A DNA stretch of 64,000 nt. It comes from Ardenticatenaceae bacterium. Its GTDB lineage: Bacteria > Chloroflexota > Anaerolineae > Promineifilales > Promineifilaceae. This document shows, one piece after another, positions 7,454 to 16,011 of this stretch. The first letter of the stretch is position 1. Each line of letters starts with the position of its first letter. A model generated the notes under the pieces. It worked only from the letters and a program-made list of their open reading frames with translations. It was not told where the DNA came from and did no database searches. The stretch lies in contig JACKBQ010000001.1 of the NCBI GenBank assembly GCA_020634455.1, positions 1,302,001-1,366,000 of the forward strand, given 5' to 3'. Made by a program: the position numbers and the translations under genes.

Positions 7454-8437
7454 ATGAGCAACTTAAAACCAATTTTTCTCTTTTCCCTACCGCGCTCCGG
7501 CTCCACCTTTGCCCAGCGTGTTTTGGCGGCGCATCCGGCCGTGGCCACGGCCACCGAGCCACACTTCTTGCTGCCGTTGGTGCAGTCGCTGAACCCGTGG
7601 GGCAGCTACAGCGAGTACGAGCATCAGCTTTCTACCTGGGCAATTTTGGAATTTTGCCGCGACAGTTTGCCGGGGCAGCAAGCCGATTATCTGGAAGAAA
7701 TTCGCAACTTCACGCTGAATTTGTACAACAAGACGCGCCACAACGGCGAAACTCATTTTCTGGACAAAACGCCGCGCTACCACCTGATCGCTGACCAAAT
7801 TATTGAACTGTTCCCAGAGGGCAAGTTTGTCTTTTTGTGGCGCAATCCGCTGGCCATTGTGGCTTCGATGATTGGGACGTTTTATGACGGCCGTTGGAAA
7901 ACCTACCTCTTCGACTTTGACCTGTACTCCGGCTACCCCAACCTGATTGACGCCTACAAAGCGCACCCAGAAGCCAGCTTTGGCCTGCGCTACGAAGATT
8001 CCGTACTGGACCCTGAAGCCACCTGGCAAGCCGTGTTCGACTATCTGGAGTTGCCGTTTGACCCAGAACTGCTGCAAAAGTTCAACAAAGTAAAGCTGGC
8101 GGGCAACATTCGCGACCCCAACGCCGATTTGCCGCAGTACCAGAAAATCAACAAGAAGCCTCTGGAAAAGTGGAAGGCGCTGCTGGCAAACCCGCTGCGC
8201 AAGGCGTGGGCGCGGGATTACCTGCATTGGCTGGGTGTGGAGCGACTGAACGCCATCGGCTACAGCCTGGATGAGCTGCTGGCCGAGCTGGACGAAGTGC
8301 CTACCAGCTTGAGTTACCTGGCGGATGATATGTGGCGAATGCCATACGGCCGTTTCTCACGCGTCTTTGAATCCCACATGCTGCGCGACAAATGGCGGCA
8401 GTGGCGCAAAGGGGAACACCTGTTCATGCACAAGTAA
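7454..8437 (+). CDS. Sulfotransferase
   Basis: The ATG at 7454 follows GGAG at 7444 and gives a 327-residue protein. FLFSLPRSGSTFAQR (residues 8-22) is the 5'-phosphosulfate-binding loop of PAPS-dependent sulfotransferases. GKFVFLWRNPLAIVASM (about 122-138) matches the 3'-phosphate-binding strand-helix, and FLDKTPRYH precedes it as usual. Such enzymes move sulfate from PAPS to a hydroxyl. The gene sits among glycosyl- and acyltransferase genes, so sulfation of the surface polysaccharide or its carrier is likely. Sulfation of another small molecule cannot be excluded. Confidence 0.8.
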   Translation: MSNLKPIFLFSLPRSGSTFAQRVLAAHPAVATATEPHFLLPLVQSLNPWGSYSEYEHQLSTWAILEFCRDSLPGQQADYLEEIRNFTLNLYNKTRHNGETHFLDKTPRYHLIADQIIELFPEGKFVFLWRNPLAIVASMIGTFYDGRWKTYLFDFDLYSGYPNLIDAYKAHPEASFGLRYEDSVLDPEATWQAVFDYLELPFDPELLQKFNKVKLAGNIRDPNADLPQYQKINKKPLEKWKALLANPLRKAWARDYLHWLGVERLNAIGYSLDELLAELDEVPTSLSYLADDMWRMPYGRFSRVFESHMLRDKWRQWRKGEHLFMHK

Positions 8438-8831
8438 TTTCCCTAAACCTCCCGGAGGTTTCGACCAATTAGTTGCAATTTGGTTTAAACCTCCGGGAGG
8501 TTAAATAACAAAGTACCGCAGGGGGAGTAAAAAAAGCGTGAGTTTTGCTTTTTTGGTACCCCAGCGGGAATGCCCCCACCACTCTGCCACTCCTACAATT
8601 CAAACCGAATCAAATCAGTGAAATCCATAATTTATTGGATACGGATAAACACTGACTTTCACAGATAAAAAAATCACTGTTTATCTGTGGCTCTACTGAA
8701 AAAAGCTCACGCAAATACGCAAAGCCGCAAAATTACTAGCGCGAAAAATCTGTGTAATCTGCGAAATCTGTGGTTTTTTCAGTGGGCTCATCTGTGTTAA
8801 TCAGTGTCCCAATTTTGAACCAGCAACCGTC
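8438..8831. other. 394-base gap filled with repeats
   Basis: No gene is seen. AAACCTCCCGGAGGTTT (8445-8461) and AAACCTCCGGGAGGTT (8487-8502) form a pair of palindromes. Next comes AAAAAAGC...GCTTTTTT (8530-8554), a weak hairpin with a T-run that might end transcription of the sulfotransferase gene. From 8630 two long copies of the GATAAACAC/GTGTTAATC repeat family run up to the SD-poor start of the next gene. Confidence 0.7.
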
Positions 8832-9917
8832 ATGATTAGAGCAACCTTCGTCCTGGAACAGCATATTGGCCACCGCACGTTTGCCCAAAATTTGCATCGC
8901 TTCATTGCCCCGCGCACCGACCTGCAAACCAACTGGGTAGATGTGACCTACGAGCAACCCGGCACGCTCTGGAATGTGCTGCCTCTGCCCGAAAAAGTGC
9001 GCGGCCCGCTGAACGGCCGTACTCAAATCCGCACCGGCCTCCAGCAGCACCCCGCCGACGTCGCCATCTTCAATACCCAGGTGCCTGCTGCTCTGGCCGG
9101 GCAGATGGCCAACCAGCAGCCCAGCTTCCTCTGCACAGACATTACCCCCCGCCAGTACGACGAGATGGCCGAGCATTACCACCACGCCGCCGACGCTGAC
9201 GGCTGGCTCAGCCAATACAAACACTGCCTGAACCAGCGCCTCTTCCAAAGCGCCACGCGGTTGCTGCCCTGGTCTAGCTGGGTGGCCGATTCGCTGGTGG
9301 CCGATTACGGCGCAGACCCCGCCAAGATCACCGTGCTACCGCCAGGGGTAGACCTGAATGTGTGGCAATCAAAGCCCCGCACCAACCACGATGGGCCACT
9401 GCACATCTTGTTTGTGGGCGGCGATTTTTACCGCAAGGGGGGTGAAACACTGCTAGAGGCATTTAACAGTTTGCCAACGGGAACGGCCGTACTCCACCTG
9501 GTCACCCGCAGCAAAATCCCCCACACCAAAAATGTGTTTGTGTACGGCAACATGCAGCCCAACATGCCAGAACTGCAAACCCTGTACGCCGAGGCCGATG
9601 TCTTCGTGCTGCCCACCCGCGCCGAGGCGTTTGGCATTGCCGCCGTAGAAGCTGCCGCCAGCGGCCTGCCCGTCATCGCCACCCGCGTGGGCGGGCTGGT
9701 AGACATCGTGCGAGACGGGGAAACCGGCTTCCTGCTGCCCCCCAACGACACGATTGGCTTGCGCGACAAACTATGCCTGCTGGCCCAAGCGCCAGCCCGC
9801 CGTCGCCAAATGGGTCAAGCAGCCCGACAACACGCCGAAACCCATTTTAATGCCCGCCGCAATGCCGAAAAACTGGTGGAGATGATTGTGGAAACGGCCG
9901 TAGGAGCCAAAAAATGA
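8832..9917 (+). CDS. Glycosyltransferase family 4 (GT-B)
   Basis: A 361-residue GT-B protein. The C-terminal domain has LFVGGDFYRKGGETLLEAF (about 195-213), VFVLPTRAEAFGIAAVEAAA (about 257-276) with the E-x7-E motif, and GLPVIATRVGGLVDIV. The N-terminal half carries CTDITPRQYD, shared with the gene at 12524, so the two are paralogues. GT4 enzymes are retaining and use NDP-sugars in the cytoplasm. It overlaps the following lipoprotein gene by four bases (ATGA), showing translational coupling in one operon. Confidence 0.85.
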   Translation: MIRATFVLEQHIGHRTFAQNLHRFIAPRTDLQTNWVDVTYEQPGTLWNVLPLPEKVRGPLNGRTQIRTGLQQHPADVAIFNTQVPAALAGQMANQQPSFLCTDITPRQYDEMAEHYHHAADADGWLSQYKHCLNQRLFQSATRLLPWSSWVADSLVADYGADPAKITVLPPGVDLNVWQSKPRTNHDGPLHILFVGGDFYRKGGETLLEAFNSLPTGTAVLHLVTRSKIPHTKNVFVYGNMQPNMPELQTLYAEADVFVLPTRAEAFGIAAVEAAASGLPVIATRVGGLVDIVRDGETGFLLPPNDTIGLRDKLCLLAQAPARRRQMGQAARQHAETHFNARRNAEKLVEMIVETAVGAKK

Positions 9918-10837
9918 AGCCAAAGCACCTGTTTTTCATCGCCAGCCTGGCCCTGTGCAGCAGCCTGCTCTTTGTAGGGTGTGGGGGTGATACGGCCGTA
10001 TCTGTCGCCGCCGACGAAGGTACCCCCACCATACACCCCTACTTTGGCTGGGGGTCTGCCTCACCTGCCAGCGTCACCGCCACTCCACCGCCCGCCGATC
10101 CAGGCGCTACGCCCACCGTTTTCCGCTACTTCGACCATACCGAGCTGCCCACGCCACGCCCCACCAACACCCGCCGCCCCACGCCCACGCCACGCCCCAC
10201 CGAAACGCCTGCCCCCACCGCCACACTCCGCGCGACTAACACACCCTTTCCTGGCGCTGAAGGTGCCAATTCTGACGGCGAGGCAGCGCTGGAAGGGGAC
10301 ATGATTATTTTCGGCGATGCGCTCAACCCCAACTGGACACTGGCAGAAAGCTGGGATGTGCGCTACGACGTCGCCAGCACAGCCTACGTTCACAATGGCG
10401 AGTTTGCCCTCAGCGTTACGCCAACCCAAACCTTCGGCTCCATCTTCTTCGCCGTGGACCCAGATACCGAGCAAGATTACTTTTACCTGGATATTCTGGG
10501 CGTGAGCTTCTGGATCAATCCCGGCGAGCAGGAGTTGGCGCTAGAAGATATGGCCATCTCCGTGCTGGGCAGCAACGACTACCCCTACTGGCGCAGCGAT
10601 GACAATTCTGTAGAAGGCATCAGTGGGGAAGATGGCTTCTCGGAAACCCGCCTCTACTTTTTGGATTTTAACCGCTCGCTACCCGCCGGAGGGTGGACGG
10701 AAGTCGTCATTTGGCTAGACGACCTCGTTTACGATCCAACCACAACGTACCTCACCGGCATTTACCTGAAAAGCGGCGAGGCGTATGAGGGCACCTACAC
10801 CATTGATGACGTGACGCTCATCACAGAGGGGAGCTAG
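9914..10837 (+). CDS. Secreted lipoprotein with Thr/Pro linker and carbohydrate-binding-like domain
   Basis: This 307-residue protein has a signal peptide ending in the lipobox LFVGC (Cys about 23), a low-complexity Pro/Thr linker (about 45-110) and a C-terminal beta domain (about 125-305). That domain has alternating aromatic strands (DVRYDVASTAYVHNGEFAL, IDDVTLI) reminiscent of galactose-binding-like carbohydrate-binding modules. It would sit on the outer face of the cell membrane. It is coupled to the GT4 gene before it and followed four bases later by a GH44 gene, suggesting that it holds polysaccharide near that enzyme. The domain family is not certain. Confidence 0.65.
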   Translation: MKPKHLFFIASLALCSSLLFVGCGGDTAVSVAADEGTPTIHPYFGWGSASPASVTATPPPADPGATPTVFRYFDHTELPTPRPTNTRRPTPTPRPTETPAPTATLRATNTPFPGAEGANSDGEAALEGDMIIFGDALNPNWTLAESWDVRYDVASTAYVHNGEFALSVTPTQTFGSIFFAVDPDTEQDYFYLDILGVSFWINPGEQELALEDMAISVLGSNDYPYWRSDDNSVEGISGEDGFSETRLYFLDFNRSLPAGGWTEVVIWLDDLVYDPTTTYLTGIYLKSGEAYEGTYTIDDVTLITEGS

Positions 10838-10841
10838 GCAA

Positions 10842-12527
10842 ATGACCCATTTTTTGATGCAGAAGCGCAGAAATACCTTGCTGATCCTCATTTACCTGGT
10901 GCTGATCATTTTGCAAATGGGGCTGAATACCAACAAGGCGGCGGCAGCGGTGCGAACGGCCGTTACCAATACGGCCGTATCTACCACAGCCACCCCCACA
11001 ACAGCACCGACAGAAGTAAAAATCGCCCCGACCATGACCCCACGCCCGACTGGCCCGCAGCTCACCGTTGACGCCAGCCAAACCAGCCACCTCATCAGCC
11101 CCACCATTTACGGCATGGCCCAAACGCCCACAGAGATGCTCACCGACCTCGCCATCCCCCTGCACCGCTGGGGCGGCAACGCCAACGAACGGTACAACTG
11201 GCAGCTCGGCAACGCCTGGAACGCCGCCCGCGACTGGTATTACCAAAACGGCAGCTACGGCCACACCGCAGACGAAGGCTCCATTTCTGATCGCTTTCTG
11301 CAAACCAACATGGAGCAAAACATCGCCTCCCTGCTCACGATTCCGATGGTGGGCTGGGTGGCTGGTGGCCCAACTGGCTGCGCTTTCCCCCTGCCCGATG
11401 GCACCTGCGGCGATGCCAACGGCGCAAGCTGTAATCGGCCAGGTGAAGTGGCCAATCGGCCCAGCTACAGCGTGGCAGCCCCGCCCCAATTCATGGCTGA
11501 CTGGCTAACCCACCTGAACGATGAAGCGCTAGACGTGCCCTTCGTTAGTTTTGGCAACGAGCCGCTCATCTGGGGCACCACGCATTACGACGTGCATCCC
11601 CAATGCACCACCTACGATGAATATTTAGACCGCTACCTGAGCTATGCCGGGGCACTGCGCGAACTGGCTCCCGACAGCCAGTTTATTGGCCCCAATAGCT
11701 GCTGCTGGTGGTTTTACTGGAACAGCATGAGCGAAAACGTGGACAAAAACAGCCACGACGGGCTGGACTTTCTACCCTGGTTCCTACGCGAAACGGCCGC
11801 TTACGAAGCAGAAACGGGCGTGCGCTTGCTGGACGTGCTGGGTGTGCATTATTACCCCGAAGGACTGTACAACAACGATGCTGACGAGGAAACGGCCGTT
11901 CACCGGACCCGCGCCACTCGCTCACTTTGGGACCCCACCTACCGCGACGAATCGTGGATTGACGAACCGATCAGGCTCATCCCCCGGATGCAGGAACTAA
12001 TCGAGACGTATTACCCCGGCACGGAATTTGGCATCGGCGAATGGAATTTTGGCGCAGACGGCACGATGAACGGCGCGGTCACCATCGCCGACGTGCTGGG
12101 CATTTTTGGCCGGGAAGATTTGTACTACGCGGCGTACTGGACCCATCCAGAAGCAAACAGCCCTGGCTACTTTGCCTTCAAAATGTACACCAATTTTGAT
12201 GACGCAAACGGCCGTTTCGGGGGCGCACAACCACTGTCCATTCCACTCTACCCAGACAACCCTGATGCTGTTGGCTTCTACGCCGCCCGTGATTTGGCCA
12301 CCAACACGCTCTACCTCATGCTCATCAACAAGCAGCCCGACCAACCATACGAAACCACCATCAATCTGACCAACTTTGTGCCAGCTACAACGGCCGTTCG
12401 CTACCAGTACGATCAAACCCACCCTGAAGAAATTATTGTGACGGAAACGGCCGTTTCCAACAATTTCAATATCGAATTACCACCTTACTCAATCTCCCTA
12501 CTCGTCATCCCGGAGGCCACCCAATGA
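10842..12527 (+). CDS. Glycoside hydrolase family 44 (endoglucanase/xyloglucanase-like)
   Basis: A 561-residue secreted or membrane-anchored protein. Residues 10-30 are a hydrophobic signal/anchor, residues 37-70 a Thr/Pro linker. The catalytic domain begins at about 75; HRWGGNANERYNWQLGNAWN (109-127) is characteristic of GH44. Glu240 in VSFGNEPLIWG is the expected acid/base and Glu400 in FGIGEWNFGADG the expected nucleophile, and a C-terminal beta domain (about 450-561) follows. GH44 enzymes cleave beta-1,4-glucans and xyloglucan. Within an assembly locus it may trim or release the self-made polymer rather than feed on cellulose. An ATG at 10857 is an alternative start. It overlaps the next gene by four bases. 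Confidence 0.85.
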   Translation: MTHFLMQKRRNTLLILIYLVLIILQMGLNTNKAAAAVRTAVTNTAVSTTATPTTAPTEVKIAPTMTPRPTGPQLTVDASQTSHLISPTIYGMAQTPTEMLTDLAIPLHRWGGNANERYNWQLGNAWNAARDWYYQNGSYGHTADEGSISDRFLQTNMEQNIASLLTIPMVGWVAGGPTGCAFPLPDGTCGDANGASCNRPGEVANRPSYSVAAPPQFMADWLTHLNDEALDVPFVSFGNEPLIWGTTHYDVHPQCTTYDEYLDRYLSYAGALRELAPDSQFIGPNSCCWWFYWNSMSENVDKNSHDGLDFLPWFLRETAAYEAETGVRLLDVLGVHYYPEGLYNNDADEETAVHRTRATRSLWDPTYRDESWIDEPIRLIPRMQELIETYYPGTEFGIGEWNFGADGTMNGAVTIADVLGIFGREDLYYAAYWTHPEANSPGYFAFKMYTNFDDANGRFGGAQPLSIPLYPDNPDAVGFYAARDLATNTLYLMLINKQPDQPYETTINLTNFVPATTAVRYQYDQTHPEEIIVTETAVSNNFNIELPPYSISLLVIPEATQ

Positions 12528-13732
12528 ACAAGACCCAAACCCACATCGGCTTCATCATCGAACAGGCGCTGGGGCACATCACCCACGGCCAAAATTTGCA
12601 GGCCAACGCCGCCCACGACCCGGCCATCGTGCCCCACTGGGGCTTGCCGCAGTTTGCCGTCTCTGGACTAGCAGCGCGAATTCCCGTTTACAAAAGCAAC
12701 TGGACGGTGCGGGCCAGCCTGCAAGCGCGGCGCATGGTCGCCCACATGCAGCAGCAACATCCGCTGGACGCCCTTTTTTTTCATACGCAGATTACGGCCG
12801 TAATCGCCCAAAACTGGCTGCACAAACTGCCCAGCGTCATCTCGCTAGACGCTACGCCCCGCCAGTACGACAGCCTGGGCGAATTTTACCAACACGAGGC
12901 CGGGCCAGATTGGCTGGAGCAGCAAAAATGGCGGCTCAACCGGGACGCTTTCCGCGCCGCCCGGCACGTCGTCGCCTGGACCGAATGGACGCGCGACGGC
13001 GTGGTGGCCGAGTACGAAGTGCCGTTTGAAAAAGTGACGGTCATCCCGCCCGGCGTCAACAGCGCTGAGTGGCAGCGCCCCATCCCCCGCCATCGGCACA
13101 ACAATCCCGCCAAAATTTTGTTCGTCGGCGGCGATTTGGCGCGTAAGGGTGGGCTAGATTTGCTAGAGGCGTTCCGGGCACTGCGGCAGGAAACGGCCGT
13201 TGAACTCCATCTCGTCACCCGCAACCAGGTAGAGCCGGAACCCGGCCTCTTCGTTTACAACAACATGCAGCCCAACAGCGCCGCGCTCAAGCAGCTTTAC
13301 TTCGACAGCGACATTTTTTGCCTGCCCACCTACGGCGACTGCCTGCCGATGGTGCTTTCCGAAGCGGGCGCGACGGGCTTACCTGTCGTCTCTACGGCCG
13401 TTGCTGGCATCCCCGAAATTGTGAAGGAAGGGCGCAACGGCTACCTGGTGCCCGCTGGCGATGTGTCCGCCCTGGTTCACGCGCTGCGCCCGCTGGTTGA
13501 ACAGCCAGATTTGCGATTGGGCTTGGGGGAAACGGCCGTAAAAATCACCACCAACCGCTTCGACGCCAAAAAGAACGCCCTGCGCCTCTTCGACCTGCTC
13601 AAAAGTGTGGCAGCAACCACCCCCCTCCCAGGCACTCCCCCTGTAAGGGGGCGGGAATCTGCTCCCTCTCCCTGGCAGGGAGAGGGTTGGGGTGAGGGTG
13701 GAACCATTCCGCAAAAAGGAAAAACCTCATGA
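12524..13732 (+). CDS. Glycosyltransferase family 4 (GT-B)
   Basis: A 402-residue GT-B protein with LFVGGDLARKGGLDLLEAF (about 203-221) and FCLPTYGDCLPMVLSEAGAT (about 265-284); the first acid of the E-x7-E motif is Asp here. SLDATPRQYDSL near residue 107 matches the paralogue at 8832. The last 38 residues (from about TTPLPGTPPVRGRE) are encoded by a dispersed repeat and form a Pro/Gly-rich tail absent from the family. The gene overlaps its neighbours on both sides by four bases. Confidence 0.85.
   Translation: MNKTQTHIGFIIEQALGHITHGQNLQANAAHDPAIVPHWGLPQFAVSGLAARIPVYKSNWTVRASLQARRMVAHMQQQHPLDALFFHTQITAVIAQNWLHKLPSVISLDATPRQYDSLGEFYQHEAGPDWLEQQKWRLNRDAFRAARHVVAWTEWTRDGVVAEYEVPFEKVTVIPPGVNSAEWQRPIPRHRHNNPAKILFVGGDLARKGGLDLLEAFRALRQETAVELHLVTRNQVEPEPGLFVYNNMQPNSAALKQLYFDSDIFCLPTYGDCLPMVLSEAGATGLPVVSTAVAGIPEIVKEGRNGYLVPAGDVSALVHALRPLVEQPDLRLGLGETAVKITTNRFDAKKNALRLFDLLKSVAATTPLPGTPPVRGRESAPSPWQGEGWGEGGTIPQKGKTS
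13620..13705. repeat. CCCTCTCCC/GGGAGAGGG dispersed repeat inside a coding frame
   Basis: CCCTCTCCCTGGCAGGGAGA and the following GGGTTGGGGTGAGGGTGG form the palindrome widely scattered in bacterial chromosomes. Here it is read through as the C-terminal tail of the GT4 gene and contains no stop codon in that frame. Confidence 0.8.
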
Positions 13733-14829
13733 AAGATGTCCTCCTCACCGTCTCCGGCACCATCCCCAGCGATATTCGCCAACAAGTGGCTGATGGGAAA
13801 CGGCCGTTGCCCGACTACCTGCACATGGCCGACGAATTCGACGCCGACCTGATTGATTACCCCACGGCCCGCGCCCGCAGCGGCTGGTTCGGCCGTTTGC
13901 TAGAGCGCCTCGGCGGGCCAAACCTACTGCTGGCCTGGGCCTGCTACCAACAACGCCACAACTACCACGTCATCTTCACCGACGGCGAGCAGGTGGGCAT
14001 CCCGCTGGCGCTGCTGTTCATGCTTCTCGGCGGCGCGAATCGCCCCAGCCACCAAATGATTGTGCACATCCTCTCTGTGGGCAAAAAGATGAAATTCTTC
14101 GACTGGTTTGGCATCCAGAAGCATATTGACATCTTCTACTGCTACGCCACCTGGCAAAAACAGTTCATCGAGCAGCGCTGGCAGGTGCCGCCGGAGCGCG
14201 TCGTTTGGACGCCATTCATGGTGGATGACCAATTTTTCGCCCCCCACCAAATTTCAGATGTCAGCGCAGAAATTCGAGCCTTGCCCAGGCCGTACATTTG
14301 CTCGGTTGGGCTGGAATTTCGGGATTATCCGACTCTGATGGAAGCGGTAAAGGGGCTGGATGTGCATGTGGTGGTGGCCGCAGGCAGCCCGTGGTCCAAG
14401 CGGGAAGACAGCACCCAGCAGGCCGACATTCCGGCCAACGTCACGGTGCGCCGCTTTACCCAGTATGAACTGCGCCAAATTTACGCCGACGCCGCCTTCG
14501 TGGTGATGCCCCTGTACGATGTGGAATTTCAGGCGGGCGTCACGGCCATTTTGGAAGGGATGGCGCTGGGCAAAGCGATCGTCTGCTCGCGCACGCCGGG
14601 CCAGACGGACGTGATTGTGGAGGGCGAACACGGCCTCTACGCCACACCAGAAGACCCCGCCGACCTGCGTCGGGCGATTGTAGAGCTGCTCAACAATCCC
14701 GAAGAGGCAGCCAGAATGGGACGCAACGGCCGTTCCCGCATCGAAAACGAAATGAGCCTGCATCATTACGTCCGCCGCCTGAAGACGCATGTGCAGCCAG
14801 AAGCGGTTGGAGAATTGGTAATGGGGTAA
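13729..14829 (+). CDS. Glycosyltransferase family 4-like
   Basis: A 366-residue protein with GT-B C-terminal features: YICSVGLEFRDYPTLMEAV (about 188-206), RRFTQYELRQIYADAAFVVMPL (about 241-262) and GVTAILEGMALGKAIVCSRTPG (about 269-290). The N-terminal half contains GKRPLPDYLHMADEFDADLID and a hydrophobic patch LALLFMLLGG that may touch the membrane. It starts in a four-base overlap with the previous GT4 gene. Function is single sugar addition to the lipid-linked unit; specificity unknown. Confidence 0.8.
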   Translation: MKDVLLTVSGTIPSDIRQQVADGKRPLPDYLHMADEFDADLIDYPTARARSGWFGRLLERLGGPNLLLAWACYQQRHNYHVIFTDGEQVGIPLALLFMLLGGANRPSHQMIVHILSVGKKMKFFDWFGIQKHIDIFYCYATWQKQFIEQRWQVPPERVVWTPFMVDDQFFAPHQISDVSAEIRALPRPYICSVGLEFRDYPTLMEAVKGLDVHVVVAAGSPWSKREDSTQQADIPANVTVRRFTQYELRQIYADAAFVVMPLYDVEFQAGVTAILEGMALGKAIVCSRTPGQTDVIVEGEHGLYATPEDPADLRRAIVELLNNPEEAARMGRNGRSRIENEMSLHHYVRRLKTHVQPEAVGELVMG

Positions 14830-14846
14830 TTCCCTAAGGAAAAACC

Positions 14847-16001
14847 ATGCGAATCGCTTACTACCTCGTTGATCACACCGCCATTGGCGGCATCCAGACC
14901 CATTTGGTGACCTTGGCAACGGCCGTTTCCCAACTCGGTCACGACGTACATGTCATTTTGCCAGCAACGGCCGTACTCGACCCACTCGTACCGCAGCTGG
15001 AAGCAGAGGATGTAACCGTCCATCGCCTGCCTGCCAGCCCGGTTGGGCGTCGCGCCCGGCTGGAATTTTTTGCCCAGCTGGTACGCCTGCTGCGCCAGAT
15101 ACAGCCACAAATCATGCACATCCAGCAATCCATCCCCGGCTACGACCAAAAAGCGCCGCTGGCGGCCTGGCTGGCCCGCGTGCCCGCTACCATCATCACC
15201 GAGCATGATTTTCCGCGCCCGCAAGGCCGCCTGCGCACCCTGCTGATGCCCCTCCTGGTTCACCTGGTAGATCGCGTCATCACCGTCTCCAACTTTAGCC
15301 GCCACCTGCTGGCCAACGATCCATACCCGCTGGACAAAATTTCGGTCGTGTACAACGGCATCAACCTGGAAGCGTTTCACTGTCTATCCGAAAAAGCCAA
15401 AGAGAACACAGAAATAATCGAGCAGTTAGGTTTCTCAAAAACCTCTGTGTCCGCTGTGGCCAAAAATTGGCACCCGTTCATTATTGGCTACCTGGGACGG
15501 CTAGAACCGCACAAGGGGATTGATGATTTGCTGCACGCCGCTGCGCTGTTGCTGCCCACCCAGCCAGATTTGCACGTCAATATTGCCGGGAACGGGCCGG
15601 AACGGCCGTTTCTAGAAGCCTTGGCCCAAACGCTAGGCATCACCAGCCACGTTCACTTTTTGGGTCGCGTGCCAGACGCGGCTAACTTTTTACGCCAGCT
15701 AGATATTTTTGTGCTGCCCAGCCGCTTTGAAGCATTTGGCCTGGTCGCCGTCGAAGCAATGGCTGTGGGAACGGCCGTCATCGTCTCCAACGCAGGCGGC
15801 CTGCCCGAAGTGGTAGCGCATGGCGAAACTGGCCTGGTGGTACCTGTAGACGACCGCCCCGCCCTGGCCCAAGCCATTGCCCAACTGGCAAACAACCCAA
15901 TTCAGCAACAACAGCTCATCCAGGCTGGCAAACAGCGCAGCGCCACTTGCTTTTCAGCGCAGCGCATGGCCGCCGACACCGTGCGGCTTTATAAAAATTG
16001 A
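14847..16001 (+). CDS. Glycosyltransferase family 4 (GT-B) with a repeat-derived insertion
   Basis: A 384-residue GT-B protein: IGGIQTHLVTLATAVSQLGH (about 13-32) is the N-domain acceptor loop, IGYLGRLEPHKGIDDLLHAA (about 213-232) and LPSRFEAFGLVAVEAMAVG (about 290-308) are the donor-binding motifs with an intact E-x7-E. The linker between the domains (about residues 184-205) is encoded by a palindromic intergenic-type repeat, 15396-15460, that keeps the frame. SD is AAGGA before the ATG. It ends the run of glycosyltransferase genes. Confidence 0.85.
   Translation: MRIAYYLVDHTAIGGIQTHLVTLATAVSQLGHDVHVILPATAVLDPLVPQLEAEDVTVHRLPASPVGRRARLEFFAQLVRLLRQIQPQIMHIQQSIPGYDQKAPLAAWLARVPATIITEHDFPRPQGRLRTLLMPLLVHLVDRVITVSNFSRHLLANDPYPLDKISVVYNGINLEAFHCLSEKAKENTEIIEQLGFSKTSVSAVAKNWHPFIIGYLGRLEPHKGIDDLLHAAALLLPTQPDLHVNIAGNGPERPFLEALAQTLGITSHVHFLGRVPDAANFLRQLDIFVLPSRFEAFGLVAVEAMAVGTAVIVSNAGGLPEVVAHGETGLVVPVDDRPALAQAIAQLANNPIQQQQLIQAGKQRSATCFSAQRMAADTVRLYKN
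15396..15460. repeat. Palindromic repeat inserted in frame in a glycosyltransferase gene
   Basis: The left arm GCCAAAGAGAACACAGA (15396-15412) and right arm TCTGTGTCCGCTGTGGC (15444-15460) are complementary at 14 of 17 positions. They match the intergenic family at 45123-45182 (GCCACAGAGAACACAGAG). The 65 bases contain no stop in the coding frame. Confidence 0.75.
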
Positions 16002-16011
16002 GAGCCATTCC

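Noticed and set aside
8529..8555. A-run/T-run hairpin considered as a firm intrinsic terminator
   Set aside because: The stem is nearly all A/T pairs with only one GC step, so it is weak; it is only mentioned in the gap entry.
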